From contig NZ_JBGMWH010000008.1 in NCBI RefSeq assembly GCF_041514305.1, positions 1-64,000 of the forward strand: a stretch of DNA of 64,000 bases, in the 5' to 3' direction. Positions within the stretch are counted from its first letter, which is position 1. Every line of letters begins with the position of its first letter. The translations under genes were made by a program, and so were the position numbers. The stretch comes from Salinarimonas chemoclinalis (GTDB lineage: Bacteria > Pseudomonadota > Alphaproteobacteria > Rhizobiales > Beijerinckiaceae). The notes below the pieces were generated by a model. It was not told the DNA's origin. It saw nothing but the letters and a program-made list of their open reading frames with translations, and ran no database searches. Positions 7,809 to 15,990 of the stretch are shown here, one piece after another.

Positions 7809-8741
7809 TCAGCGATCGAGGAAGTCCGCGTTCGCCAGGAGGCCCTGGCGCACGAACCAGTCCGCCGTGCGCTTGAACCATTGCTGGTGATACGCCACCC
7901 GGGCCGGATCGTTCCGCAGTCGGTTGCGGACCGCCGCCGCAGAGAGGCCGGTGACCCTGGTGACGCCCGCGTCGTCGTACGCACGGGGGTTGTACATCTG
8001 GCCGATGAAGTGGAGGAAGATCTTCTGGACCGTGCGGGAGACGCGGGCCTTGGCCTCGCCGCTCGCGTCCCGCGCCAGGATCTCGGCGTGGAGCTGGGCG
8101 ACGACGCCGCGGCCGAAGGAGATGTGGCGGCTCTCGTCCACGTGGTGGACGTGGTTGATCTCCTTGAGGATCGCCGGCACCGCGTCGTTGCGGCTGACCT
8201 TGTGATTGTAGAAGTCGACGAACTCCTCGAACACCAGCGTCGAGGCGAACATGTACAGGTCGCGCTCCAGCGGATCCTCGATCTTGCCGGCGGGGATCGC
8301 CGGCGTCGGGTAGATCGTGCCGGTGTAGTCCAGGCAGAACTTCGCGAAGAACCACATGTGGGCGTTCTCCTCCGCGATGAAGAAGTGCAGGTACTCCGAC
8401 CAGGGGGCGTAGCGGTCCTGGTAGATCGCCTGCATCACGAAGGAGAGCGCGTCCTTGATTCCGTGCACGTTCAGGCTGAAGAAGTTGACGCACTCCCAAT
8501 GGCTGAGCGCCACCAGCGTCTCGCGCGGCAGCCGCTCGTGCAGCTCGGTGCCCCAGGTGGTGAGGAGGTCCTCGTCGCACCACAGGACATCGCGCGCGAT
8601 GGCGTCCGGAGCGGGCCAGGCGAAGCGGGAATACGCGTCGTAATTGTTCTTGCGGGAGAGGTGGAGCAGCCGCTCGACGTGCTTGGGATCGGGCAGGTGC
8701 GGGGTGGCCGAAGCGGCGGCGGGGGCGGTGGCGACGGTCAT
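7809..8741 (-). CDS. AurF-type diiron oxygenase (candidate N-oxygenase)
   Basis: 310-residue protein of the AurF (p-aminobenzoate N-oxygenase) diiron family. Seven ligands can be placed: E83, E125, H128, E172, H199, E203 and H206, forming one ExxH in EENAH and a second in DESRH, with spacing close to AurF. Family members oxidise aryl or alkyl amines to hydroxylamine or nitro groups, and some act on carrier-bound substrates. It is the last gene of methyltransferase - amino acid:carrier ligase - oxygenase, 27 bases after the ligase, so a carrier-tethered amino acid is the likely substrate. Aliphatic C-H hydroxylation is a possible alternative. Confidence 0.85.
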   Translation of the reverse strand: MTVATAPAAASATPHLPDPKHVERLLHLSRKNNYDAYSRFAWPAPDAIARDVLWCDEDLLTTWGTELHERLPRETLVALSHWECVNFFSLNVHGIKDALSFVMQAIYQDRYAPWSEYLHFFIAEENAHMWFFAKFCLDYTGTIYPTPAIPAGKIEDPLERDLYMFASTLVFEEFVDFYNHKVSRNDAVPAILKEINHVHHVDESRHISFGRGVVAQLHAEILARDASGEAKARVSRTVQKIFLHFIGQMYNPRAYDDAGVTRVTGLSAAAVRNRLRNDPARVAYHQQWFKRTADWFVRQGLLANADFLDR

Positions 8742-8768
8742 GGACGGATCCTCCAGTGGGTGACGAGA

Positions 8769-9587
8769 TCAGGCGAAGGCGGGCTCGCCGGGGGCGGGCT
8801 GCGCGTCCAGCGTCGCGAGGCGCGCGCGCACCGCGTCGGGGCTCTCGAAGCGCTCCTGGACCATCGCGATCCAGCGCTCGAGCCCGAAGGCGACGCAGCT
8901 CGTGTGCACCGGCGCTGGCCCGATCCGGATGCCGAACTTCGCGCCGAAGTAGTTGCGGTGCAGGTTGATCGAGGCGATGGCGCGGCCCGCCACCACGACC
9001 TCGCGCTTGGTCGGCGCGGCCTTCGACAGCACCGCGACCGAGCTCGACGCGTCGAAGAACGGGTCGGTGGCCGCCTCGAAGGCGAAGGGCACCTCGAGCG
9101 CCGCCATCAGCCGCGCGATGCGCGCCGCGCCGTCCTCGGCGTGGGCGCGCGCGTCCTCCGCGCTGCCGAGGCAGACGATCTCCTTCATCGTGAAGTTGTA
9201 GCCGCGATAACGGTCGAGGGGCTTGTCCTCGTGGCGGAAGCAGCGCGCCACGCAACCCACCCGCACGGGGCCGGGCAGGGTCTGGCCCTCGAGGTCGAGA
9301 TAGACCTTGTAGCAGGTCGCCGGCAGCAGCCCGAGCCGGGTCGCCGGCGGGGCGTAGCCCGAATCGAGCCGGCGGCCGGCGGCGAAGGCGGGCAGGTCCG
9401 CCTCGTCGATGGCGCACATCAGGCAGGTCAGGTGCGGGAAGTTGCGCAGGTAGCCGAGACGGTCGAGCTCGTCGGGCCGCAACAGGCTGTCGAACTCCAC
9501 GTTGTCCTCGGGCGGGAGCGCGAACAGGCGCTCGATCGTCCCCTCGAGGTCGCGCCGCAGCGCGGCCCAGCCGCCGGTGATCTTCAT
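8769..9587 (-). CDS. Amino acid:[carrier protein] ligase (seryl-tRNA synthetase-like)
   Basis: 272-residue protein resembling the catalytic core of atypical seryl-tRNA synthetase and lacking a tRNA-binding domain. It fits the aa:CP ligases first described in Bradyrhizobium, which activate a small amino acid with ATP and load it on the phosphopantetheine arm of a dedicated carrier protein. Visible class II features are RCFRHEDKPLDRYRGYNF (motif 2 region) and FGLERW (motif 3). C92, E136 and C231 are placed like the zinc-binding Cys/Glu/Cys set. Its start overlaps the stop of the methyltransferase gene (ATGA). The carrier protein is encoded 1.5 kb upstream at 11065-11325. Amino acid specificity cannot be read from sequence. 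Confidence 0.85.
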   Translation of the reverse strand: MKITGGWAALRRDLEGTIERLFALPPEDNVEFDSLLRPDELDRLGYLRNFPHLTCLMCAIDEADLPAFAAGRRLDSGYAPPATRLGLLPATCYKVYLDLEGQTLPGPVRVGCVARCFRHEDKPLDRYRGYNFTMKEIVCLGSAEDARAHAEDGAARIARLMAALEVPFAFEAATDPFFDASSSVAVLSKAAPTKREVVVAGRAIASINLHRNYFGAKFGIRIGPAPVHTSCVAFGLERWIAMVQERFESPDAVRARLATLDAQPAPGEPAFA

Positions 9588-10459
9588 GACGTGGCCTCCA
9601 GGGCGCGCGGTGCGGACGCGGTCTCGCCGGCCACGGGGCCGGGCGCGGCGGTGACGAGCCAGCTGCGGGCGACGCCGCGCACGTCGCGCGGGCGCGGCGG
9701 GTAGGGCCAGCGATCGGCGCCGGCGCGCGGGCTGCCGGGCTCCTCGAGGTTCTCCACGCGCCAGCCGGCCCGCGCCAGGAAGTCCTCCGGCTCGTCGGTG
9801 CCGAAGCGCCAGGGGTTGCCCTCGGCCTCCAGCACCTTCAGGAACCCCTGGGTGAAGGGGCTGCGCAGCAGCGCTGCGCTCGTCATGTCGACGACGAGCC
9901 GGCTGCCCTCGGCGCTGAGCGAGCGGCAGGTCTCGAGCACGCCGCGTGCCTGCGCGTCGGTGAGGAAGAAGAGCAGGCCTTCCACGAGCCACAGCGTCGG
10001 CGCCTGCGGGTCGAAGCCGGCGTCCAGCAGAGCCGGGGTCCAGCCTTGCGCCAGGTCGGCGGCGACGGGCACGCGCCGCGTCCGCGGCGTCGCGCCGGCC
10101 TCCGCGAGCCGGCGCGCCTTCTCGGCCAGCAGGGCCTCGTGGTCGATCTCGTAGACGCGGGCGTCCGCCGGCCAGTCGAGCCGGAAGGCGCGGGTGTCCA
10201 TGCCCGCGGCGACGATGGCGATCTGGCGCAGGTCCGGCCGGGCGGCGAGCGCCGCGGCGCTGGCGTCGTCGAAGTAGCGCGTGCGGATCGTCACGAACTC
10301 CTTCACGCCGCCGCCGCGGTAGCGCTCGATCAGCGCGAAGCCGTCGGGCTCGGAGAGCCGCCGGGCGAGGGGGTCGACGAAGAGCGCGCCCTCGGGACGC
10401 TCGCTCTCCATGGCGCGGATCGCCGCGGTCCATTGCGCGGTGTAGGAGACGGGCTGCAT
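9584..10459 (-). CDS. Class I SAM-dependent methyltransferase (SAV2177/LCM-like)
   Basis: 291-residue methyltransferase of the family related to leucine carboxyl methyltransferases (PPM/SAV2177-like). Diagnostic stretches are TIRTRYFDDA, the SAM-binding IAIVAAGMDTRAFRL, VYEIDHEALL and LWLVEGLLFFL. Enzymes of this group O-methylate small molecules, often in biosynthetic clusters. A strong AGGGGAGG ribosome site precedes the ATG. It opens the operon methyltransferase - aa:CP ligase - diiron oxygenase. The 138-base gap upstream contains TTGCGTTAGCAA, a small palindrome that could be an operator. The methyl acceptor is unknown; a carboxylate of the pathway product is a guess. Confidence 0.82.
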   Translation of the reverse strand: MQPVSYTAQWTAAIRAMESERPEGALFVDPLARRLSEPDGFALIERYRGGGVKEFVTIRTRYFDDASAAALAARPDLRQIAIVAAGMDTRAFRLDWPADARVYEIDHEALLAEKARRLAEAGATPRTRRVPVAADLAQGWTPALLDAGFDPQAPTLWLVEGLLFFLTDAQARGVLETCRSLSAEGSRLVVDMTSAALLRSPFTQGFLKVLEAEGNPWRFGTDEPEDFLARAGWRVENLEEPGSPRAGADRWPYPPRPRDVRGVARSWLVTAAPGPVAGETASAPRALEATS

Positions 10460-10597
10460 TCGGAACCTCCCCTTGCGTTAGCAAAGCGATTCAGAGTTGT
10501 ATATCGAGGCGCGACTCGCCCTTCCGGCGCGGCGCGCGGGCCGCGTCGGGGATGCTGCGTGGGGTTTGCGCGGGCGCCGGGCGGCGTCCGCGGCGGA

Positions 10598-11068
10598 TCA
10601 GCCGCCGGGTGGCGTGCGGCGGCGGAAGCGGCTGAGCAGGACGAGCGTCATCACCGGCTTCGCCTCCCCCGGGCGGGTGAGGCTGCCCTTCTTCTCGATG
10701 GTGACGATGTCCTTGCGGAACGGGCTCGGCACGATCCGGCCCACCTCGCAGCGGCCCTCGAGCGTGTCGCCCGGGCGCACGGGGGCGTGCCAGCGCACGC
10801 TCTCGAGCCCCGGAGAGCCCTCCACGGCGGCGCCGTCGAGCAGCGCGCGGACGTAGAGCCCCATCCAGATCGCGGTGGTGTGGAAACCGCTCGCGACGAG
10901 CCCGCCGAAGAAGGAGGCGGCGCCCGCCTCCGGGGAGACGTGGTAGGGCTGCGGGTCGAAGCGGCGGGCGAAGTCGACGATCTCCTCGGCGCTCACGACG
11001 GTGTCGCCGAGCGCGAAGACCGCGCCCTCCGCGTAGTCCTCCGCATGGGTCGGCCCGCCGCCGCTCAC
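10598..11068 (-). CDS. MaoC-like hot-dog dehydratase
   Basis: 156-residue hot-dog protein of the MaoC (R-specific enoyl hydratase) family. D38 and H43 in FDPQPYHVSPEAG have the five-residue spacing of the catalytic Asp/His pair, followed by the usual FGGLVASGFHTTA segment. The family adds or removes water on acyl-CoA or acyl-carrier thioesters. The GTG start overlaps the carrier-protein stop (GTGA), so the two proteins are made together and the substrate may sit on that carrier. In an amino-acid pathway it could dehydrate a beta-hydroxy intermediate; this is inference. Confidence 0.82.
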   Translation of the reverse strand: MSGGGPTHAEDYAEGAVFALGDTVVSAEEIVDFARRFDPQPYHVSPEAGAASFFGGLVASGFHTTAIWMGLYVRALLDGAAVEGSPGLESVRWHAPVRPGDTLEGRCEVGRIVPSPFRKDIVTIEKKGSLTRPGEAKPVMTLVLLSRFRRRTPPGG

Positions 11069-11325
11069 GACGCCACCGCCTCCGGCGCCGCGGGCGCGAA
11101 CCAGGCGGCGCGGATCGCGTCGAGGGTCCGGAACGCCTCGATGTCGATGTCGTCGAGCGGGATGTCGCGCCCGCACAGTTCGGAGACGAGCAGCACGAAG
11201 TCGACGAAACGCAGCGAGTCGACGAGCCCGGTCTCGATCAGGTCGTCCTGGTCGGTGAAGCTGCGGGGCTCGTCCTGGTTGTCCCGGATGAAGGTCCTGA
11301 GGCGCTCCAGTGCGTCGGTCGTCAT
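11065..11325 (-). CDS. Stand-alone acyl/aminoacyl carrier protein
   Basis: 86-residue carrier protein. The phosphopantetheine attachment site is S37 in GLVDSLRFVDF, within the usual four-helix carrier fold, and the surrounding acidic helix (DIPLDDIDIEAF) is typical. It is too distant from a housekeeping AcpP and too close to the aa:CP ligase locus to be the fatty acid carrier, so it is probably the aminoacyl carrier loaded by the ligase at 8769-9587. It sits between the MFS exporter and the MaoC-like gene in a leftward operon, sharing a GTGA overlap with the latter. Confidence 0.88.
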   Translation of the reverse strand: MTTDALERLRTFIRDNQDEPRSFTDQDDLIETGLVDSLRFVDFVLLVSELCGRDIPLDDIDIEAFRTLDAIRAAWFAPAAPEAVAS

Positions 11326-11373
11326 GGTCGGTTCCTCCGATGGATGAGGGGCGAGACGGGGGTTTGCGAGGGC

Positions 11374-12567
11374 TCACGCCGCCCGGCGTGCACCCGCGAA
11401 GGGCAGTGCCGCCGCCAGGGCGAGCAGCACGGCGCCGAAGACGAGGGCGTCGTCGAGATCGCCCCGGTCGCCGATCAGGCCGGCGGCCACGGGGCCGATC
11501 GCCTGCCCGACGGCGAACAGGACGGTGAAGAAGGTCATGCCCTTGGCGATCTGCGCCGGCGGCATCGCCCGGCGCACGATCAGCGCGACCGCAGAGGGCG
11601 CGATGAAGACGCCGAGCCCGAACACGATCGCCGAGGCGAGCAGCGCCGGCGTGCCGGCGTCGACGAGCGGGATCGCCGTGCCGACGAGGCAGGCGGTGCA
11701 GGCGGCGGCGAGGACGCGACGCGGCGCCCAGCCCTCCAGCGCCCGGCGCCACACGAAGGGCGAGACGCCCACCGCCACGGCGAGCGCGAGCCACACGCCG
11801 GTCGCGGCGAGCCAGGAGAAGCCCGCCTCGCGCAGCCAGGCGAGGATGAAGGTCATGTAGACGATGTAGCCGGCCGCGAAGAGGCAATAGCTCGCGAGCG
11901 GCGCGCCGAGCCCCGCGAGCGCGAGCCCCTCCGGCGCGGCGGAATCGGTCGCGCCCCCGCGCCCGCGCCGCGCCTCGAGGAGCGGCCAGATCGAGAAGGC
12001 GACCGCCAGCACGCCGAGCGCGAGCCAGGCCTGCGGCCAGCCGCCGGGGCCGGTGGCGGCCAGCAGCGGGTTCACGGCGAGCCCGGCCGCGGCGATGCCG
12101 ATGCCGGCGCCGGCGAAGAACAGGCCCGTCGCGGTGCCCATCAACTGCGGCGTCTCACGATAGCGCGCCGCGATCAGCGCCCCGCCGCAGGAGAACGTCC
12201 ACGCCGCGCCGATGCCCGCCGCGATCCGCATCGCGGTGAGCCAGGCCTGGCCCTCGTGGAGCCCGGTGGCGAGGAGGCCTGCGAAGGTCAGCCAGAGGCC
12301 CGCCGCGAAGAGCTGGGCGGGCCGCAGGCGGCGCAGGAGCAGGTATCCCGTCACCGCGCCGGCGACGTAGCCGAGCGCGTTCGCGGTGTTGAGCCAGCCC
12401 GCCTGCGTGTAGGTCCAGGAGAGGTCCTCCCGCATGGCGGGGAGGACGAGCGCGTAGGCGAACCGCGCGAGCCCGTTGCCCACCGCCACGGCGAGGCCGA
12501 GCCCGAAGGCCGGCCACAGCGAGGCCGCCGGCGGGAGGAGCGGGGAGGAGAGGATGCGCGCGGTCAT
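11374..12567 (-). CDS. YbfB/YjiJ-family MFS transporter
   Basis: 397-residue membrane protein with about 12 hydrophobic segments and the YbfB/YjiJ-type N-terminus (GNGLARFAYALVLPAMREDL). Members are MFS exporters of uncertain substrate. It is the first gene of the MFS - carrier protein - MaoC group and may export the product of the carrier-protein pathway. TTGACA on the minus strand at 12597-12602 is a good -35 element, but no convincing -10 follows. The upstream 100 bases are markedly AT-rich compared with the rest of the window, consistent with a promoter. Confidence 0.85.
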   Translation of the reverse strand: MTARILSSPLLPPAASLWPAFGLGLAVAVGNGLARFAYALVLPAMREDLSWTYTQAGWLNTANALGYVAGAVTGYLLLRRLRPAQLFAAGLWLTFAGLLATGLHEGQAWLTAMRIAAGIGAAWTFSCGGALIAARYRETPQLMGTATGLFFAGAGIGIAAAGLAVNPLLAATGPGGWPQAWLALGVLAVAFSIWPLLEARRGRGGATDSAAPEGLALAGLGAPLASYCLFAAGYIVYMTFILAWLREAGFSWLAATGVWLALAVAVGVSPFVWRRALEGWAPRRVLAAACTACLVGTAIPLVDAGTPALLASAIVFGLGVFIAPSAVALIVRRAMPPAQIAKGMTFFTVLFAVGQAIGPVAAGLIGDRGDLDDALVFGAVLLALAAALPFAGARRAA

Positions 12568-12754
12568 GGATAAGTAATGTTCCGGGGTGCGCGCCCTGTC
12601 AATAGTTGTGTTTTATGCCGTAACGTAATTTTTGCATTGCAATATGGACGCGCATGGGTTGTCGTTACGGAGATGACCTGACGCAAGCGGATCAACTGCC
12701 GAAGGGGGAGGGCGGCAGCGCGGGACAGGTGGTCGCGCGGTCGGGCCGGAACGC

Positions 12755-12788
12755 GCCCCACCCTCGGGATCGCTCCCGAGGGTGGGGC
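12755..12788 (-). terminator. Strong hairpin downstream of the DUF1127 gene
   Basis: A perfect 15-bp GC-rich stem with a TCGC loop (arms 12755-12769 and 12774-12788) begins 37 bases after the DUF1127 stop. No clear U tract follows in either direction. It probably ends DUF1127 transcription and insulates the MFS promoter region. Confidence 0.65.
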
Positions 12789-12825
12789 GGTCTCGGTCAT
12801 CTCCACGGCCTCGGCCGCGCGGGGG

Positions 12826-13185
12826 TCACGCCGCCTGGAGCCTCGCCTTCAGCCGGGCTCGCCGTGCCGCCTCGGCGCCGCCGCGGCCACCCTCGATCAG
12901 GACGAGGGTCGGTCGCGACGATCGCGTGCGCTCCAGGCGTCGAAGCGCGAGGCGGTAGGAAGGGTCCACCCGGTAGGGCTCCCGCAGGACGTGGTCCACG
13001 TCGGAGCGCGTCACGCCGATGTCCTGGAGGAGGCGATCGTCGAGCTCGGAGAGCCGCACCACGGCGCGGCGGTTGACCATGGCCTTCCAGAGCGCGGCGA
13101 CGGTCGCCGCGATCGAGACGAGGACGAAGCGGGCGAGGATCTCGCCCTTCGACGAAGCGGTCGGGGGGAGGATCTTGCCGGACAT
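12826..13185 (-). CDS. DUF1127 domain protein
   Basis: 119-residue protein with a hydrophobic N-terminal half (about residues 18-35) and a DUF1127 (YjiS-like) motif at about 38-62: RRAVVRLSELDDRLLQDIG followed by VTRSDVDHVLREP. Small DUF1127 proteins are common in Rhizobiales and the short ones in Agrobacterium are linked to RNA turnover and phosphate/carbon physiology; longer ones like this are uncharacterised. The C-terminal 45 residues are Arg/Ala-rich. GGAGAG precedes the ATG. It diverges from a LysR gene and ends in a strong hairpin. Confidence 0.8.
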   Translation of the reverse strand: MSGKILPPTASSKGEILARFVLVSIAATVAALWKAMVNRRAVVRLSELDDRLLQDIGVTRSDVDHVLREPYRVDPSYRLALRRLERTRSSRPTLVLIEGGRGGAEAARRARLKARLQAA

Positions 13186-13356
13186 GGTCGGCTCTCCTTT
13201 CGAGAGAAAGCGAAACGGCGGGCGCCGCGGTGGCGGGCCCGGCAGTCCAGATCGGTCTGGGATTGCTGCCCCGCTTCCATGCCAGCTCCCGGCGGATGAC
13301 GGAAACGAATGTTCCTGATAGGAAGGATCACGCGCGCTAATGACACGGGGACCGCG

Positions 13357-14244
13357 ATGGCGCACATGATCGACATCGAGCAATTGCGGACCTTCGTCGC
13401 CATAGCGGACCACAAGTCGTTCACCCGCGCCGGCGACGTCGTCCACAAGACCCAGTCGGCCGTCTCCATGCAGATGAAGCGGCTGGAGGAGCGCGTCGGC
13501 CGGCCGCTCTTCGCCCGCGACGGACGCGGCGTGCGCCTCACCGAGGACGGTGAGCGGCTGCTCGACTACGCGCGGCGCATCGTGCGGCTCAATTCCGAGT
13601 GCCTGGCGAGCTTCGAGGAGGCGGCGCTGACCGGTCGCGTGCGCCTCGGCGTGCCGGACGATTACGCCGAGCGCTACCTGCCGGAGATCCTCGCGCGCTT
13701 CTCGCGCACGCATCCGCAGGCGGAGGTGACCGTCGTGTGCGAGCCCTCGCCGATGCTGATGGACCGCGTGCGCGGCGAGGACCTCGACCTCGCCATCGTC
13801 ACCCACGTCGCGAGCCGCGGCTTTCCCGCCGAGATCGTGCGCATCGAGCGGCTCGTCTGGGTCGCCTCGGCGCGCCACGCGGTACACGAGGCGAGTCCGC
13901 TGCCGCTGGCCCTCGGGCGCCCGACCTGCGACTGGCGCCAGGCGGCGACGGGACGGCTCGAGGCGCTCGGCAAGCCCTTCCGCATCCTCTACGCGAGCTG
14001 GAACTCGAGCGCGGTCGGCGCCGCCGTGCAGGCGGGCCTCGCGGTCTCGGTGCTGCCCGAGAGCGCGGTGCGCTCGGGGATGCGGGTGCTCGGCCCTTCC
14101 GACGGGTTCCCCGCCCTGCCGACCTGCAAGATCGCCATCCTGCGCGACCGCGCCACGGCGACCGCGCTCTCCGCCGCGCTCGCCGACGAGATCCGCGCGA
14201 GCCTCGACAATCTCGGCTCGGCTGGTTCGGACACGGGAGGCTGA
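13357..14244 (+). CDS. LysR-family transcriptional regulator
   Basis: 295-residue LysR regulator. The N-terminal winged HTH (about residues 5-65) reads IEQLRTFVAIADHKSFTRAGDV..TQSAVSMQMKRLE, and the C-terminal part is a substrate-binding domain. The ATG at 13357 is chosen because the family starts shortly before IDIEQLRTF; upstream in-frame codons are possible. It diverges from the DUF1127 gene across a 171-base gap, so that gene is a natural candidate target. The effector is unknown. Confidence 0.88.
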   Translation: MAHMIDIEQLRTFVAIADHKSFTRAGDVVHKTQSAVSMQMKRLEERVGRPLFARDGRGVRLTEDGERLLDYARRIVRLNSECLASFEEAALTGRVRLGVPDDYAERYLPEILARFSRTHPQAEVTVVCEPSPMLMDRVRGEDLDLAIVTHVASRGFPAEIVRIERLVWVASARHAVHEASPLPLALGRPTCDWRQAATGRLEALGKPFRILYASWNSSAVGAAVQAGLAVSVLPESAVRSGMRVLGPSDGFPALPTCKIAILRDRATATALSAALADEIRASLDNLGSAGSDTGG

Positions 14245-14369
14245 CGACGCGCAGGACGCCGCGGCCTTGCCGCCCCGATGCACGGCCGCCGGAGCGAGAG
14301 CGCCGTTGCTTGCGCGTGCACGCCTACCCGGTTAGGGTTTGTTAATTCGTCGAGGGAGCGAGGCGCGAC

Positions 14370-15935
14370 ATGCAGCCACGCGCAGCCGGCACAGCCACCG
14401 CGAGCCCCTCCGAGCGCGTCGCGGCCGCGTCGACGCGCACGGTGCGCGGACCGGTGGCGTGGGCGCTCGCCGCGCTGCCCGTGCTCCTCTGTGCGTTCGC
14501 GGCGTCCGCCGCCGGCCCGCCGCCGCTGCCCGCGCTCGGCGGTCCACCGCCCCTGCCGGTCGTCGGCGGTCCACCGCCCCTGCCGGTGGTCGGGGGTCCG
14601 CCGCCGCTCCCGGCGGTCGGCGGCCGGCCGCCGCCCTCGCCGGACGCGCGAGGGCGGTTCGGTCCGCCGCCCCTGCCCGGTTCCGCGCGCGGCATCGCCG
14701 CGCCGGTTTCGCCGAGGTCCTCCCCGCCACCCTCCCCGCCACCCCTGCCGGAGACGGCCCGCCGCGCCGGCCCGCCGCCGCTCGCCGACGCAGCGGCCGG
14801 TGTCCGTCCGCAGACGCTGCGTCTCGTGCGCCGCGCCTTCCACGATCGCTCGGGCTTCGGGACCACGATCGAGGCCTACACGATGCTGCTGCCCGCGGAC
14901 TGGAGCGTCGAGGGGGGGGTCGTCTGGTCCGGCTCGCCCGGTGCGCCCACCTGCATGTCCAACAGCGCGCAGCTGATCATGGAGGCGACGAGCCCCGGCG
15001 GCCGCTTCGGCGTTGCGATGCTGCCCGCTCCCACCGTGTCGTGGATGACGACGCACGGGCAGCCCCAGCCGATCCCCGGGCTCGAGACGATGCCGAACAC
15101 GCTGGAGATGGCCGCCCAGGGGGTGAACCAGGACCTCGCGCGGCAGTGGAACCGGCCGGGCAGCGTCTGCCGCGTGACGTCGCGCGCCGACGAGGTCGGA
15201 CTCTCCGAGGAGGCCTTCCTGCGCACGGTGCGACCCGGGGCGCGGGTGATCGAGCGGGGCGACCTGCCGCAGGCGCGGGCCACTCTCCAGCGGACGCTGG
15301 ACCCGATGCAGGCGGGCGGTTTCGGTCCACCCGTCGAGGCGTTCGCATTCGCCGTACGGGCCCGCATCGACGCCCCGGGCGGCCCGCTGGAGGAGCGCTA
15401 CGAGTTCTTCGGCATCCGGAACGTGACGTCGATCGACAGCTTCGACGGCATCACGACGGTGCAAATCGCGCTCTCCGGGCAGCCGGTCTTCGCGCTGCGC
15501 TATCCCGCGGGACGCTTCGCCGAGGTCGAGCCGCTCGCCCGGGCGATCGGCGCGTCGCTGCGCGCCAACCCGCGCTGGAGCGCGGCGATGGCGCGCCACC
15601 GCGCCGAGATCGCCCGCATCAATCGCGAGGGCGCCGCTGCCCGCTCGCAGATCTGGCGGGACGTCTCCCGCGAGATCTCCGATGCCCAGATGGAGGGCTG
15701 GCGGATGCGCAGCGAAACCGAGGACCGGCTGCAGGCGCTCTCCGTCGATCAGATCCGCGAGGTCGAGCCGATGCGCGACCCGACGACGGGGACGCGCTTC
15801 GAGGTGCCCAACCTCTACGAGAGCGTCTACCGGAACCCGCGAGGCGAGCTCGTCATGTCGACGGACCCCACGTTCGACGCGCGCACCGCCTTTCCCGACG
15901 AGACCTGGACACGCCTGGATCCCGACCCGCGCTGA
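14370..15935 (+). CDS. Exported protein with GPPPLP repeats, unknown function
   Basis: 521-residue protein not assigned to a family. A hydrophobic segment at about residues 28-47 ending ASAAG looks like a signal sequence after a long positively charged leader. Residues 48-150 are Pro-rich with repeated GPPPLP units, four of them in a perfect 9-residue period. The remaining 370 residues look like a folded domain with stretches such as GFGTTIEAYTMLLPADWSVEGGVVW, shared in style with bacterial secreted lipocalin-like or DUF proteins but not recognised. Two downstream genes encode exported proteins with GYF_2 domains, known elsewhere for binding Pro-rich ligands, so a periplasmic or surface complex is plausible. 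Confidence 0.75.
   Translation: MQPRAAGTATASPSERVAAASTRTVRGPVAWALAALPVLLCAFAASAAGPPPLPALGGPPPLPVVGGPPPLPVVGGPPPLPAVGGRPPPSPDARGRFGPPPLPGSARGIAAPVSPRSSPPPSPPPLPETARRAGPPPLADAAAGVRPQTLRLVRRAFHDRSGFGTTIEAYTMLLPADWSVEGGVVWSGSPGAPTCMSNSAQLIMEATSPGGRFGVAMLPAPTVSWMTTHGQPQPIPGLETMPNTLEMAAQGVNQDLARQWNRPGSVCRVTSRADEVGLSEEAFLRTVRPGARVIERGDLPQARATLQRTLDPMQAGGFGPPVEAFAFAVRARIDAPGGPLEERYEFFGIRNVTSIDSFDGITTVQIALSGQPVFALRYPAGRFAEVEPLARAIGASLRANPRWSAAMARHRAEIARINREGAAARSQIWRDVSREISDAQMEGWRMRSETEDRLQALSVDQIREVEPMRDPTTGTRFEVPNLYESVYRNPRGELVMSTDPTFDARTAFPDETWTRLDPDPR
14511..14618 (+). repeat. Four 27-bp tandem repeats coding GGPPPLPxx
   Basis: Units begin at 14511, 14538, 14565 and 14592. The second and third differ at a single base; the first and last diverge more. 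Each encodes a nine-residue unit of the type GGPPPLPVV. The near-identity of the middle units suggests recent slippage or unequal exchange. Confidence 0.9.
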
Positions 15936-15990
15936 ACGCGGGCGGCGAACGGGCCGCGACGAGACGCCACGCGCGAAGGGAGAGAGCACG

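Noticed and set aside
11065..11325. Housekeeping acyl carrier protein AcpP
   Set aside because: The sequence around the serine (GLVDSLRF) and the surroundings differ from AcpP, and the partner ligase gene is close by.
12564..12806. 80-codon minus-strand frame between the MFS and DUF1127 genes
   Set aside because: It overlaps a 15-bp terminator hairpin and the AT-rich promoter of the transporter; no ribosome site and no family resemblance.
14330..14346. TTAG-N6-TTAA before the GPPPLP gene as a CtrA box
   Set aside because: Wrong spacing and a mismatch in the first half.
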